Below are positions 56,126 through 64,000 of a DNA stretch of 64,000 nt, piece by piece (position 1 is the first letter of the stretch; every line of letters begins with the position of its first letter). Origin of the DNA: Roseovarius sp. Pro17. Lineage in GTDB: Bacteria; Pseudomonadota; Alphaproteobacteria; Rhodobacterales; Rhodobacteraceae. Location of the stretch: the NCBI RefSeq assembly GCF_035599575.1, contig NZ_CP141179.1:434001-498000 (forward strand), given 5' to 3'. The notes below the pieces were generated by a model. That model did not search any database. It was not told the DNA's origin and saw nothing but the letters and a program-made list of their open reading frames with translations. Both the position numbers and the translations under genes were made by a program.

Positions 56126-57073
56126 ATGACATTGCAATTGCCTACCCCTATGGCCCCGTTGAAACTGGGCACGCGCGGCTCGCCGCTTGCCCTAGCGCAG
56201 GCGAACGAGACGCGCGCGCGCCTTGCCGCCGCGCATGATCTGCCGTTTGAGGCGTTCGAGATCGTGGCGATCAAAACCACTGGTGACAGGATCATCGACC
56301 GCCCGTTGAAAGAGATCGGCGGCAAGGGATTGTTCACCCGTGAGATCGAAGAGGCGCTGCTGTCCGGCGCGATCGACATCGCCGTCCATTCGATGAAAGA
56401 CATGCCGACATTGCAACCCGGTGGCCTGCTATTGGACACCTATCTGCCGCGCGAGGATGTGCGCGACGGCTTCGTTTCGCCCGGTTACGCCACGCTGGCC
56501 GATCTGCCCGAGCGGGCATTGGTCGGCACGTCGTCGCTGCGACGAAAGGCGCAGGTTCTGGTGGCCTATCCGCATCTGGAGGTGGTTGAATTTCGCGGCA
56601 ACGTGCAGACCCGCCTGAAGAAACTTGACGATGGCGTGGCCACCTGCACCTTTCTCGCCATGGCGGGGCTGAATCGGCTGGGCCGCGCGGACGTGGCGCA
56701 AAGCGCGCTTGATCCGTCCGAAATGCTGCCCGCCATCGCGCAGGGCGCTATCGGGATCGAGCGACGCGAGGGTGACTCCCGGGTTGCCGAAATGCTGAGT
56801 GCCATTCATGATGAAATGACGGGTCAGCGGCTGGCTGCCGAGCGCGCGTTTCTGGCAGCGCTCGATGGCTCTTGCGAGACTCCTCTTGCGGGATTGGCCG
56901 AGCTGAACGGCACGACCCTGCATCTGCGCGGCGAGGTGCTGCGCCCGGATGGATCGCAGAGCATCAAGGACTCGCGCAGCGCACCGATTGCGGATGGTGC
57001 CGCGCTGGGCCGAGCGATGGCAGAGGACATGCTGAAAGAGGCGGGTCCGGGCTTCTTTGACTGGCGCGATTGA
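56126..57073 (+). CDS. hemC: Hydroxymethylbilane synthase (porphobilinogen deaminase)
   Basis: Joins four porphobilinogens into hydroxymethylbilane. 315 residues. LKLGTRGSPLALAQA, the substrate-binding DGRxxS-type loop (VGTSSLRRKAQ), and cofactor cysteine C250 in LDGSCETPLAG are present. Start at ATG 56126; ATG 56150 (MAPLKLGTRG) is also possible since no clear ribosome site favours either. It is divergent from hemE. Convergent with the LysE exporter 23 bases away. Confidence 0.96.
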   Translation: MTLQLPTPMAPLKLGTRGSPLALAQANETRARLAAAHDLPFEAFEIVAIKTTGDRIIDRPLKEIGGKGLFTREIEEALLSGAIDIAVHSMKDMPTLQPGGLLLDTYLPREDVRDGFVSPGYATLADLPERALVGTSSLRRKAQVLVAYPHLEVVEFRGNVQTRLKKLDDGVATCTFLAMAGLNRLGRADVAQSALDPSEMLPAIAQGAIGIERREGDSRVAEMLSAIHDEMTGQRLAAERAFLAALDGSCETPLAGLAELNGTTLHLRGEVLRPDGSQSIKDSRSAPIADGAALGRAMAEDMLKEAGPGFFDWRD

Positions 57074-57096
57074 CGAATACGCTTGATCCCGGCGCG

Positions 57097-57714
57097 TCAG
57101 CGGGTCGGGCGCATATCCTTCAGCGCGAGCAGGCCCGCGCCTGTCAGCATCAACGCACCGCAGAATCTGTTTGCCCGCGCGCCGCGTAGCGCACCCGCCG
57201 CGCGTGTGCCCAGCCAACCCCAGAGCATCAGGATCGTACCATCAACAACGAGATATGTCGCGCCGAGGATTGCCAGTTGCGGCAGGACTGGCGCTGTGGG
57301 GTCGATGAATTGGGGGAATAATGCGCCAAAAAACACCACTGCGAACGGGTTGGCCATCGATGTAAAGAAGCCTTGACGAAAGAGGCGCGCGACGCTGCCC
57401 TGGGGTGCCTTGGCGCTTGGCGTTTCGCCTTTGGACAGGATCAGTTGCAGGCCGATCCACGCAAGGTATGCCACCCCCAGCCATTTGATCCAGGCAAATG
57501 CGGTGGCCGACGTGGCGATGATCGCAGCAAGGCCGAAGGCGGCGGCGGTCATCTGAATCGCGTTGGCCGAAAGATCGCCCAGCACCGTCCACATGCTGCG
57601 GCGCAGGCCGTGGCGGATAGCGTTCGAGATGATAAGAAGCTGACTGGTATCGGGGGGCGTGGCAAAGAACACGGCGACGGCGGCGAGGTAGAGTAGGTAG
57701 GTATCAAGCGGCAT
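57097..57714 (-). CDS. LysE family amino-acid exporter
   Basis: 205 residues, about six membrane helices. The N-terminal conserved block is FFATPPDTSQLLIISNAIRHGLRRSMWTVLGD, shown here in outline: the PPDTS part replaces the more common TPGPN. The second conserved region is MANPFAVVFFGALFPQF. LysE/RhtB exporters move amino acids or homoserine lactones outward. AGGAG precedes the ATG at 57714; a GTG just before it at 57717 could also serve. Substrate not predictable. Confidence 0.87.
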   Translation of the reverse strand: MPLDTYLLYLAAVAVFFATPPDTSQLLIISNAIRHGLRRSMWTVLGDLSANAIQMTAAAFGLAAIIATSATAFAWIKWLGVAYLAWIGLQLILSKGETPSAKAPQGSVARLFRQGFFTSMANPFAVVFFGALFPQFIDPTAPVLPQLAILGATYLVVDGTILMLWGWLGTRAAGALRGARANRFCGALMLTGAGLLALKDMRPTR

Positions 57715-57741
57715 CACATCGCTCCTGTTTGATCCACCGCT

Positions 57742-58080
57742 TCAATCTATTGCGCGGATCAGCTTGCGTTCCAGCACGCGCAAAACCTGACGCAGATCGG
57801 CGCCGCGCTTCAATATTTGCCCATCCATGCCGATCACTGCGTATTGCCCCTGTTTGCCGCGCAGTTTGGGCCGTTTTTCGATGCGGTATAGTGGATGTTC
57901 AGCCGTGTGGCGAAAAACGGAAAAAACCGCCACCTCGCGCAGGCACGAGATGCCGTAGTCGCGCCATTCGCCCGCAGCAACCATACGGCCATAGATCGAC
58001 AGGATCACGCCCAGTTCCGTACGATGGAATGCGATCTGATCGTGATGGCCGCCAATGGGAGAGAGCGATTGATAACTCAT
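57742..58080 (-). CDS. DUF2794 family protein
   Basis: 112 residues. The sequence YQSLSPIGGHHDQIAFHR, then ELGVILSIYGRMVAAGEWRD, and the late RIEKRPKLRGKQGQYAVIG match the alphaproteobacterial DUF2794 family as I recall it. It is probably cytosolic; no signal or membrane helix. The function is unknown. It lies 27 bases upstream of the LysE gene on the same strand and may share its transcript. Confidence 0.8.
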   Translation of the reverse strand: MSYQSLSPIGGHHDQIAFHRTELGVILSIYGRMVAAGEWRDYGISCLREVAVFSVFRHTAEHPLYRIEKRPKLRGKQGQYAVIGMDGQILKRGADLRQVLRVLERKLIRAID

Positions 58081-58190
58081 GACTAAGAGTTGCGCCGAAA
58101 CGCTCGCGGATCAAGCCCTATAGCATTTCGAACCATGCCTCTTGCAGGGTTATTCATCAATGCGATCCCGCATAACATGGCCCAAGCCGC

Positions 58191-58247
58191 ATTTCGCGAA
58201 ATTTCGCGGCTCAGGTTTTTCGCGCGACGCCTCGACGACGTCGCGCG
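58191..58247. repeat. Palindrome and hairpin in the gap between DUF2794 and I78 genes
   Basis: In a 247-base gap, ATTTCGCGAAAT (58191-58202) is a perfect palindrome with the core TTTCGCGAAA, as found twice around ctaE. It is followed by CGCGCGACG (58221-58229) pairing with CGTCGCGCG (58239-58247). No T-run follows the stem in either direction. Possibly regulatory; otherwise no gene is seen in the gap. Confidence 0.45.
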
Positions 58248-58327
58248 AACTGCCGCTGACAGAACCAGCCGGGCGATGAATACCAAGCGAGCAAACCGCA
58301 ATTCGCCCAGCCTATGCTACGCCAGGT

Positions 58328-58624
58328 TCAGCCGCACCAGATGCGCGTGATCCTGCCCGAGTTGTCGGTGTCGACGTTCAGTCGGTCGATTCGATAGTCC
58401 ATCGTCATCGCTGTATCAGGTCCGAGAATACGCACAGGCCGGTTCGGCGCGCTGAAGTCATATTGCGTGTGAGACGTGCCGATGCGGTTCGAATAGGCCG
58501 AGGCACCGCAGGCGTCGCGGCTGGGCTGGTTCAACACCGGATCGTTGGCCTCGGTCGGCTGGCAGGCGGCCAGCGTCAGAGCGACGGGTACGACAAGGCA
58601 GGCGGCGAGCGGTGAACGTAGCAT
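58328..58624 (-). CDS. I78 family peptidase inhibitor-like lipoprotein
   Basis: 98 residues. GGAG lies 6 bases before the ATG at 58624. Lipobox TLAAC gives lipidation at C21. The I78 domain starts DACGASAYSNRIG (C39) and ends TMDYRIDRLNVDTDNSGRITRIWCG in outline (C97); the two cysteines probably form a disulfide. The family is named for an Aspergillus elastase inhibitor; in bacteria these small periplasmic lipoproteins are of unknown target. Confidence 0.85.
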   Translation of the reverse strand: MLRSPLAACLVVPVALTLAACQPTEANDPVLNQPSRDACGASAYSNRIGTSHTQYDFSAPNRPVRILGPDTAMTMDYRIDRLNVDTDNSGRITRIWCG

Positions 58625-58864
58625 TGAAAACTCCATTTAATCCGCTGCATGAAGTGACCGTTCGCGCGCGGCTTTTCAAGGCATTTGAATTTGGAGCGAT
58701 CAAACCGCGCCGCATTTCGCCCAAAATCATGCGCGACGCGAAGCGGCGGACTGAACGCCTCGCATCATGCGCTGCACCGCACAGCCCCTCCTGCGCACCA
58801 ATGCCCTTGCGCGATCCGCCTCAAAGCATAGGTTCAGCGCCAAAGCACCAAAAGGAGCCGCAAA

Positions 58865-59737
58865 ATGGCCGACGACACTTACACCCCGCCCGAGGTCTGG
58901 ACATGGGACGCCGAAAGCGGCGGCCAGTTCGCCAGCACCAACCGCCCCATCGCAGGCCCGACCCATGACAAGGAACTGCCGACAGGCAAGCATCCCTTCC
59001 AGCTCTATTCGCTGGCGACGCCGAACGGGGTCAAGGTCACGGTCATGTTCGAGGAACTACTGGCCGCAGGCCATGATGCCGAATACGACGCCTGGCTGAT
59101 AGATATCGGTGAGGGCGACCAGTTTGGTAGCGGCTTCGTGGACATCAACCCGAATTCGAAAATTCCCGCACTTCTCGATCGCTCGCGGGAAACCCCTGTC
59201 CGCGTCTTTGAGAGCGGGTCGATCCTGATGCATCTGGCGGAAAAATATGGCGCCTTCCTGCCTGCGTCCGGCCCCTCGCGAACTGAAACACTCAACTGGC
59301 TCTTTTGGCAGATGGGCAGCGCGCCTTACCTTGGCGGTGGTTTTGGCCACTTCTATCAGTACGCACCCGAGAAATACGAATACCCCATCAATCGCTTTGC
59401 AATGGAGGCCAAGCGCCAGCTTGATGTGCTGGACCGGGCACTGGCCGAGCGTGATTTTATAGCAGGCGAAAGCTATTCAATCGCCGACATGGCGATCTGG
59501 CCGTGGTACGGGCAACTCGCACTGGGGCGCACCTATGGCGACGCGGGCACATTCCTTGATGTGGAGAGCTATGAACACCTCCAGCGTTGGGCAAAAGCGA
59601 TCGACGCGCGCCCGGCAGTCCAGCGGGGCCGCATGGTAAACCGTAGTGTCGGCGAGCCGGAAACGCAGCTGCACGAACGCCACGATGCTGCGGATTTCGA
59701 CACGCAGACCCAGGACAAGATTGGCGAGGGTAGCTAA
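58865..59737 (+). CDS. yghU: Glutathione S-transferase, YghU/nu class
   Basis: 290 residues. Thioredoxin-like half with QLYSLATPNGVKVTVMFEELL, the long YDAWLIDIGEGDQFGSGFVDINPNSKIPAL and ESGSILMHLAEKYG glutathione motif; the helical half ends with SIADMAIWPWY. Nu-class enzymes bind two glutathiones and act as disulfide-bond reductases. The ATG has AAGGAG upstream. It is the last clear gene before a stretch of accessory-looking DNA. Confidence 0.92.
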   Translation: MADDTYTPPEVWTWDAESGGQFASTNRPIAGPTHDKELPTGKHPFQLYSLATPNGVKVTVMFEELLAAGHDAEYDAWLIDIGEGDQFGSGFVDINPNSKIPALLDRSRETPVRVFESGSILMHLAEKYGAFLPASGPSRTETLNWLFWQMGSAPYLGGGFGHFYQYAPEKYEYPINRFAMEAKRQLDVLDRALAERDFIAGESYSIADMAIWPWYGQLALGRTYGDAGTFLDVESYEHLQRWAKAIDARPAVQRGRMVNRSVGEPETQLHERHDAADFDTQTQDKIGEGS

Positions 59738-60333
59738 GACGTTTCGGGTAGAGGTTCAGTGATCCGCATGTCGGTTCGTGATTCACTTGGGGAAGCTTCG
59801 GAGTGGTGCGATGCGCGATCAAACGTGGCTGACGGCGGTGCCGAACAAGTGCTCATCGCTTTCCCAGCCTACAGCCCGTGACAAGCGTCGGGTCGGCAGC
59901 ATTGGTAGGCTATCGACCCGGCGTCTGATCCTGGTATACGGGATGGCGGAGGCGGTGCTGTTGCTGCCGGCCGCTGGTTGTTTTCCGATAGGGTGACGCG
60001 CCACATCCGCGCCATCGTTCCGGCCGAGGTGGCCGGCGAGATCGTCGAAGGTTCGGCCGTGATGGGACTTCGTTGGCAGATGGGCATTCACAGCCGGATG
60101 TACATCCCATACCGGTCCGAAGCGCCCTGCCGCCGCGCCTTCCGGTCGCCCTGAAACCGAATGAGAGCTTTTTCCCGGCGTTCCCGCAGCGGGACGATGA
60201 GGGCGACCTCATCCCGATCTTCGACTACGCATTTCCGCAGAAGTTCACCGAGTCTGCCTTTTTTAAAGGAGTTACTGAATAATCCCAGCCACGGATTTTT
60301 GCCTTTACGCCGACCGGAATCGCATCCGCTGTC
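59738..60333. other. 596-base stretch with no supported gene; possible decayed coding DNA
   Basis: No frame gives a protein with a good start and known motifs. On the plus strand pieces of protein-like sequence occur in different frames: AEVAGEIVEGSAVMGLRWQM around 60025-60095, then RLPVALKPNESFFPAFPQRD around 60135-60200 in another frame, ending at a stop at 60280. Such broken frames suggest a former gene cut by frameshifts. I recognise no family. It sits beside a truncated regulator 0.8 kb away. Confidence 0.35.
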
Positions 60334-60909
60334 TCACTCTTCGGCGCGCGCCAGCGTCACGTTTGTACCACGGCGCCGGACTGGAATGTCAGCGCGCAGC
60401 TTCCAGTCGTATTTTGTGTCGTCGCGCACCTGATCCCAATGCAGCGTGCCGCCCGTGCGCCACGGGTCCAGCACGATGCCGTTTTTCCAGCTATCGCCGC
60501 GCGCGAACACGACAGCCGTTGAATGTTCCAGACGGAAGGGGTTTTCGGCATTTGCCACCAAACGGTTGAACTCCAGCGTGACATAGCGCGCATGGGTCAT
60601 CCGCGTCTGGATGTCGCGCGCCCAGTGATAGCAAAGGCCGCGTTTCTTCAGGCCGACATTGACCTTGGCGTTGTGGACCAATGGCGTATCGACAATCTCG
60701 TACTCGCGCACCAGATCGGCCGTGACTGCATAGGCCATCCGCGCTGCGCGCGCCGCCTCAGCCGGGTCCACATTTGGCCCCAACGCCAGTATCGCGGACT
60801 CTAGCCCGGTTATACCGCTGGACGTGCTCAGCGTCGCCGGCGCCGCACCGCATCCCACCAACAGCCCCGTGGACCCTGCGCCCAGCACCATCGCCCGTCT
60901 CGTAATCAT
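60334..60909 (-). CDS. Lipoprotein with a possible Cys-His-Asp triad, unknown family
   Basis: 191 residues from the ATG at 60909 (GAGGCAG upstream). RR at 4-5 and lipobox LLVGC give a lipoprotein (C20). The later part has LCYHWARDI (C93), EHSTAVVFA (H129) and GIVLDPWRTGGTLHW (D148): Cys, His and Asp in the order and rough spacing of papain/transglutaminase folds. This suggests a thiol hydrolase or transglutaminase-like protein in the envelope. I do not know a named family. It is isolated between decayed sequence and a GntR remnant. Confidence 0.7.
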   Translation of the reverse strand: MITRRAMVLGAGSTGLLVGCGAAPATLSTSSGITGLESAILALGPNVDPAEAARAARMAYAVTADLVREYEIVDTPLVHNAKVNVGLKKRGLCYHWARDIQTRMTHARYVTLEFNRLVANAENPFRLEHSTAVVFARGDSWKNGIVLDPWRTGGTLHWDQVRDDTKYDWKLRADIPVRRRGTNVTLARAEE

Positions 60910-61062
60910 GTCTGCCTCGTCTCTCTTGCTTTGGCAGTTTTCTAGACTGGCGGCGCGCCAAAAACCAGCCCCACCCATGTCCTGACGCCGCACCAATGCC
61001 AACCAGACCGCATTTTCGATAAATCCACTGCATATCGCGAAACATCAATCGCGAAACCGGGG

Positions 61063-61236
61063 ATGCGGTTACCTGCCTCGCGGGTGCTGAGCCGTCAGTT
61101 AAAGGTGTCCCGCAATATCGTGAAAAATGCCTATCACGACCTGAGGAGCCACGGTTATCTGTCGAGCGCCGGGACTAGGGGCACATTTGTGAGGGTCCAT
61201 ATTGCCGGACGCCGAAATCTCGAGTTTGGCAAATGA
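61063..61236 (+). pseudogene. Truncated GntR/MocR-type winged-helix regulator
   Basis: 57 codons. In frame upstream is KPG, then MRLPASRVLSRQLKVSRN, VKNAYHDLRSHGYLSS and GTRGTFV, which match the GntR winged helix (usual form PGxRLPSSRxLAxxLGVSRxTV, AYxxLxxEGYL, GSGTFV). The conserved N-terminal helix is missing, and a stop comes soon after the domain where MocR proteins continue into an aminotransferase-like part. It is best read as a remnant of a larger gene. Confidence 0.7.
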
Positions 61237-61621
61237 GATAACCGCAGCGCCCGTGTCGACCCTTACAAATGACACACTGATCTCAGCAGAGAGAGACCGC
61301 CCTCACGAAGTGCCGGAAAGACTGAATTCAGCACAAATGCCGTCAACGTCTACTTTGCCCCGGAAAGAATCTGCCGCCGCTTGCTGATTGAGCACCTGTC
61401 ATTTCAGTCGCGCCAGGCAGGGAGCGTCGATCCAGCCGAAATTGAGATAGTCTATGCTAGGCAGGAAAGTATGATCGAACATTCCAGCCGTGAAATGGCC
61501 TGTTTTCGCGGGGGAAGGGGGAGCAGTATCAAAGACACTTCCAGACCCGCATCGTGAGTCAGTGCATGTTCACACTTCGATCTTATATCAGGTCGCCATG
61601 AGGCAGTTTTCCTACATATGG
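61237..61621. other. 385-base stretch without a supported gene
   Basis: Short frames occur on both strands but none has a ribosome site with a recognisable product. Composition is a little more A/T-rich than the flanks. It may be the degraded remainder of the MocR-like gene or other transferred DNA. Confidence 0.4.
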
Positions 61622-62125
61622 CTATTCTTGCAGGGGATTCTCCGGTTGGCACGCGTCGCCGGTAAAGCAGCGATGCACCTTATCCAGCAGTTCGGGCGCG
61701 GGGGCAAAGAAGGCGTCGCCGCCGCAGGGATCGACCGTCAGGCTATAGCCGTCCTCGCCCTGTTGCACGAAGGCCAGCACGTTACCGCCCGCAGGCGGCT
61801 GTGCGCACCATGGGCCAAAACACAGGGCACGCAGTGTGACAGGCCCAGCAAAAGGCCGGGTAAAGCCAATTTGTCCCAGCGCCTCGCCGCTGAACCGCGC
61901 GGGGATCCGCGTTTCGGGTGGTGTGGCTTGCTGATTGGCCATGTCGACTTCGGGCAGTTGCGACGCATCGAAATCGAGCGTGCCATACACCGCGATATAA
62001 CTCTCGGGGGCGGCATGGATTCGCTGATACGTCCGGGCGAGGTCGTGTGGCAGGCACGACAGCGCGGCGGCAGGACTGGCGAGTGTCAGTGTGGCCAAGG
62101 CGATGGATACAGTGCGAAATTTCAT
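61622..62125 (-). CDS. Exported protein with six cysteines, unknown function
   Basis: 167 residues from the ATG at 62125 (GAAGG 6 bases upstream). Signal peptide to about residue 22 ([12 protein letters not shown]). Mature protein has C24, C102, C107, C134, C153 and C159, an even number that would fit three disulfides in the periplasm. The first part ([11 protein letters not shown]) suggests a beta-barrel start. The ATG overlaps the rppH stop by four bases, so it is translated from the rppH message. Family not recognised. Confidence 0.75.
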   Translation of the reverse strand: MKFRTVSIALATLTLASPAAALSCLPHDLARTYQRIHAAPESYIAVYGTLDFDASQLPEVDMANQQATPPETRIPARFSGEALGQIGFTRPFAGPVTLRALCFGPWCAQPPAGGNVLAFVQQGEDGYSLTVDPCGGDAFFAPAPELLDKVHRCFTGDACQPENPLQE

Positions 62126-62604
62126 AGCAAGCCTTCGAATTCGGTTAGAACGGCGGCGTAGACCGCGCGTTTGAACGGAACGATACTGGCAACCAGATCG
62201 CCGGGCGGCAACCAGCGCCATTCAGAAAATTCTGGATGCGCGGTCTGGATTGCTATCTGGGCATCTTCGCCTTGAAACCGCGCCAGAAACCACTTTTGCT
62301 CCTGCCCGCGATAGCGGCCCTTCCACATGCGCGCCGCCAGATCGGGCGGCAGATCGTAGCGCACCCAATCTGCTGTCTCGCTTTCTATGCGGACCAGATC
62401 GGCGGTAACTCCGGTTTCCTCGACCAGTTCGCGCAGGGCGGCGGTGCGCGCGTCCTCGCCGACGTCGATCCCGCCTTGGGGCATCTGCCAAGCAGGCTGA
62501 TCGGTGTCTATGCGCTGACCGACAAAAACATGACCGTCCTTGTTGACCAACATTACGCCCACGCAAGGGCGGTAGGGCAAGCTGGCAAATTGATCCGGGG
62601 TCAT
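62122..62604 (-). CDS. rppH: RNA pyrophosphohydrolase
   Basis: Removes pyrophosphate from the 5' end of mRNA to start decay. 160 residues from the ATG at 62604. N-terminal [21 protein letters not shown], then the Nudix box at 44-65 with the REL-x-EE-x-G core ([10 protein letters not shown]). WQMPQGGID is the RppH-type entry to the box, and KWFLARF follows. Alternatively it could act on dinucleoside polyphosphates (old name IalA/NudH). It overlaps the exported Cys-rich gene and follows ctpA on the same strand. Confidence 0.94.
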   Translation of the reverse strand: MTPDQFASLPYRPCVGVMLVNKDGHVFVGQRIDTDQPAWQMPQGGIDVGEDARTAALRELVEETGVTADLVRIESETADWVRYDLPPDLAARMWKGRYRGQEQKWFLARFQGEDAQIAIQTAHPEFSEWRWLPPGDLVASIVPFKRAVYAAVLTEFEGLL

Positions 62605-62669
62605 GCGACAGTGTCTCCGGCGGGTCGGGGTACGTGGTGGTAGGTTGGCACCCACCCTATGGATCATAT

Positions 62670-62702
62670 CGCCGGGCCGCCATGATGACTGGCGGCCCGG
62701 CG
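62670..62702 (-). terminator. Strong hairpin between ctpA and rppH
   Basis: CGCCGGGCCGCC (62670-62681) and GGCGGCCCGGCG (62691-62702) form a perfect 12-bp GC-rich stem with a 9-base loop, starting 5 bases after the ctpA stop. There is no T-run, so termination may depend on other factors, or the hairpin may shield the ctpA message. Confidence 0.65.
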
Positions 62703-62707
62703 CTGAT

Positions 62708-64000
62708 TCACTTTGAGCCGTTCAACGTGGTAAGGCCCTTGAGGATGTCGATGGCATAGGCCAGTTGATAATCCTCTTCGCGCAGCTTGGCGCTTTCTTC
62801 GGCGCGCTCGCGGGTCTCTTCGATGTGGAGGATTTCATCCTCGGTCAGGCTGTCATTGTCGAGGCTGCCGCGCAGATCGGCCTCGGACCGCAGCAGGGGC
62901 GGCACGTTGCTTTCCTCTTCTTCGCTCTCGGGTTTGCGGCGGGGCTGCGCGACCAGAATGTCGGGCGACACGCCAAGTGCCTGGATCGAGCGGCCCGAGG
63001 GCGTGTAGTAGCGCGAGGTGGTCAGGCGCATGGCACCATCACCGCGCAGCGGCATGACGGTCTGGACCGACCCCTTGCCAAAGCTTCTGGTGCCGACAAC
63101 GACCGCGCGGTGGTGATCCTGCAATGCACCGGCGACGATTTCGGACGCCGAGGCCGAGCCACCGTTGATCAGAACGACGATCGGTTTGCCCTCGGCCAGA
63201 TCGCCAGGCGTTGCGTTGAAACGTTCGCCATCCTGCGCCTCGCGGCCGCGCGTGCTGACGATCTCGCCCTTTTCGAGGAAGGCATCCGAAACCGCAATCG
63301 CTTGGTTCAGCAGGCCACCGGGGTTGTTGCGCAGATCAATGACTATCCCGTTAATCTTGTCGATGCCGCCAGCCTTTTCGATCTCTTCGGCGAGGCCGTC
63401 CTCAAGGTTCTCATAGGTCTGGTCGCTGAAGCTGGAGACGCGCAGCACCACGGCCTTCTGTTCGGTGCGCGCGCGCACTGCAGTGACCTTGATCGTGTCG
63501 CGCACGATGGACAGATCGAACGGCTCGGCCTCGCCCTCGCGCACCATCGTGATGACGATCTCGCTGCCGACCGGGCCGCGCATCATGTCCACCGCCTGAT
63601 CAAGGTTGAGGCCCAGCACGCTCTCGCCGTCGACATGGGTGATATAGTCGCCCGCCTCGACGCCCGCGTTGAAGGCGGGCGTGCCGTCGATGGGTGATAC
63701 GACCTTGACGAAGCCCTCTTCCTGAGTGACCTCAATACCGAGGCCGCCGAACTCGCCGCGCGTCTGCACTTGCATATCCTCGGCATCTTCGGGCGGCAGG
63801 TAGCTGGAATGGGGATCAAGCGAGGTGAGCATCCCGTTGATCGCAGCCTCAATCAGATCGCCCTCATCAACCTCCTCGACATACTGAGCGCGAATCCGCT
63901 CGAATATGTCTCCGAACAGGTCCAGTTGCTCATAGACGTTAGTATTGCGCTTGGTCTCCTGCGCCATGAGGGGGGCGGCGATCTGCGTGGTGACGATCAC
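62708..64000 (-). CDS. ctpA: C-terminal processing protease CtpA (S41), 5' truncated by window
   Basis: 430 codons are seen; the frame is open at the window edge and the first codon (GTG) is probably inside the signal peptide region ([12 protein letters not shown]). The N-terminal helical part ends in SLDPHSSYL, then a PDZ domain (about 70-155, [25 protein letters not shown]) and the S41 core with the serine in [13 protein letters not shown] and the lysine in [12 protein letters not shown]. It trims or degrades periplasmic proteins from the C-terminus. The tail past residue 355 is acidic. Located upstream of rppH. Confidence 0.95.
   Translation of the reverse strand: MIVTTQIAAPLMAQETKRNTNVYEQLDLFGDIFERIRAQYVEEVDEGDLIEAAINGMLTSLDPHSSYLPPEDAEDMQVQTRGEFGGLGIEVTQEEGFVKVVSPIDGTPAFNAGVEAGDYITHVDGESVLGLNLDQAVDMMRGPVGSEIVITMVREGEAEPFDLSIVRDTIKVTAVRARTEQKAVVLRVSSFSDQTYENLEDGLAEEIEKAGGIDKINGIVIDLRNNPGGLLNQAIAVSDAFLEKGEIVSTRGREAQDGERFNATPGDLAEGKPIVVLINGGSASASEIVAGALQDHHRAVVVGTRSFGKGSVQTVMPLRGDGAMRLTTSRYYTPSGRSIQALGVSPDILVAQPRRKPESEEEESNVPPLLRSEADLRGSLDNDSLTEDEILHIEETRERAEESAKLREEDYQLAYAIDILKGLTTLNGSK

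Noticed and set aside
58083..58301. 72-codon minus-strand frame in the DUF2794/I78 gap
   Set aside because: Arg/Ala-rich with no ribosome site and it runs over palindromes; more likely non-coding.

Overview
The window reads as about 64 kb of chromosome from a GC-rich alphaproteobacterium, most likely a marine Rhodobacterales (Roseobacter-group) species. The evidence is the gene content: class I lysyl-tRNA synthetase, a ctaC-ctaB-(coxF-like)-ctaG-ctaE-surf1 block, a Tad pilus locus whose Flp pilins carry AVTVDW, DUF2794, a ligase-associated Lhr helicase, and iron-binding protein FutA/FbpA. No tRNA, rRNA, CRISPR array or prophage was seen. Most of the window is densely packed housekeeping genes with short spacers and many 1-4 nt start/stop overlaps.

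Layout. 1-0.8 kb: 3' end of rpoD and a small exported protein. 0.85-1.9 kb: one IS630-type insertion with imperfect terminal repeats and a transposase carrying two compensating frameshifts; its right end abuts the stop codon of the 5-formyl-THF cyclo-ligase gene. 1.9-9.7 kb: folate ligase, SDR, nrdR-ribD, beta-carbonic anhydrase, an Hpt-like helical protein, M17 aminopeptidase coupled to an SH3b-NlpC/P60 hydrolase, and an agmatinase-family ureohydrolase. 9.8-16.5 kb: Lrp-type RAM-domain protein with an FAD-linked oxidase, TerB-like protein, lysS, a cytochrome c lipoprotein and an Lhr-type helicase.

16.5-28.8 kb is a Tad/Flp pilus locus on the minus strand. In transcription order it holds two Flp prepilins, cpaB, cpaC, an OmpA-type lipoprotein, a terminator, cpaE, cpaF, tadB, tadC, two TPR lipoproteins (TadD type), the prepilin peptidase cpaA and an AAA+ ATPase with an N-terminal winged-helix-like part. 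TadE/F/G pseudopilins and a CpaD/RcpB homologue are not present here. A soluble lytic transglycosylase is divergent from the pilins.

29.9-45.7 kb: SCOT-type CoA transferase (two subunits), L,D-transpeptidase, topA with a Lys/Ala tail, dprA, tldD, then divergently the aa3 oxidase biogenesis block, followed without a gap by thrC, an M16 protease and a GNAT acetyltransferase. 45.8-57.7 kb: second FAD-linked oxidase, iron-binding protein with a palindrome in its promoter, acyl-CoA synthetase plus cupin, leuA plus cupin, SDR, flavoprotein, hemE divergent from hemC, and a LysE exporter.

57.7-64 kb: DUF2794, I78 inhibitor-like lipoprotein, YghU-type glutathione transferase, then about 1.9 kb of accessory-looking DNA (unassigned possibly decayed sequence, a lipoprotein with a possible Cys-His-Asp triad, a truncated GntR/MocR winged helix), and finally an exported Cys-rich protein, rppH and the 3' part of ctpA, which runs off the window.

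No clear-cut new multi-gene system was found. The best leads are the variant Tad locus with its dedicated ATPase, the C-H-D lipoprotein, recurrent intergenic palindromes around ctaE, a long inverted repeat at 53.7 kb, and the hairpin that covers the transposase ribosome-binding site.
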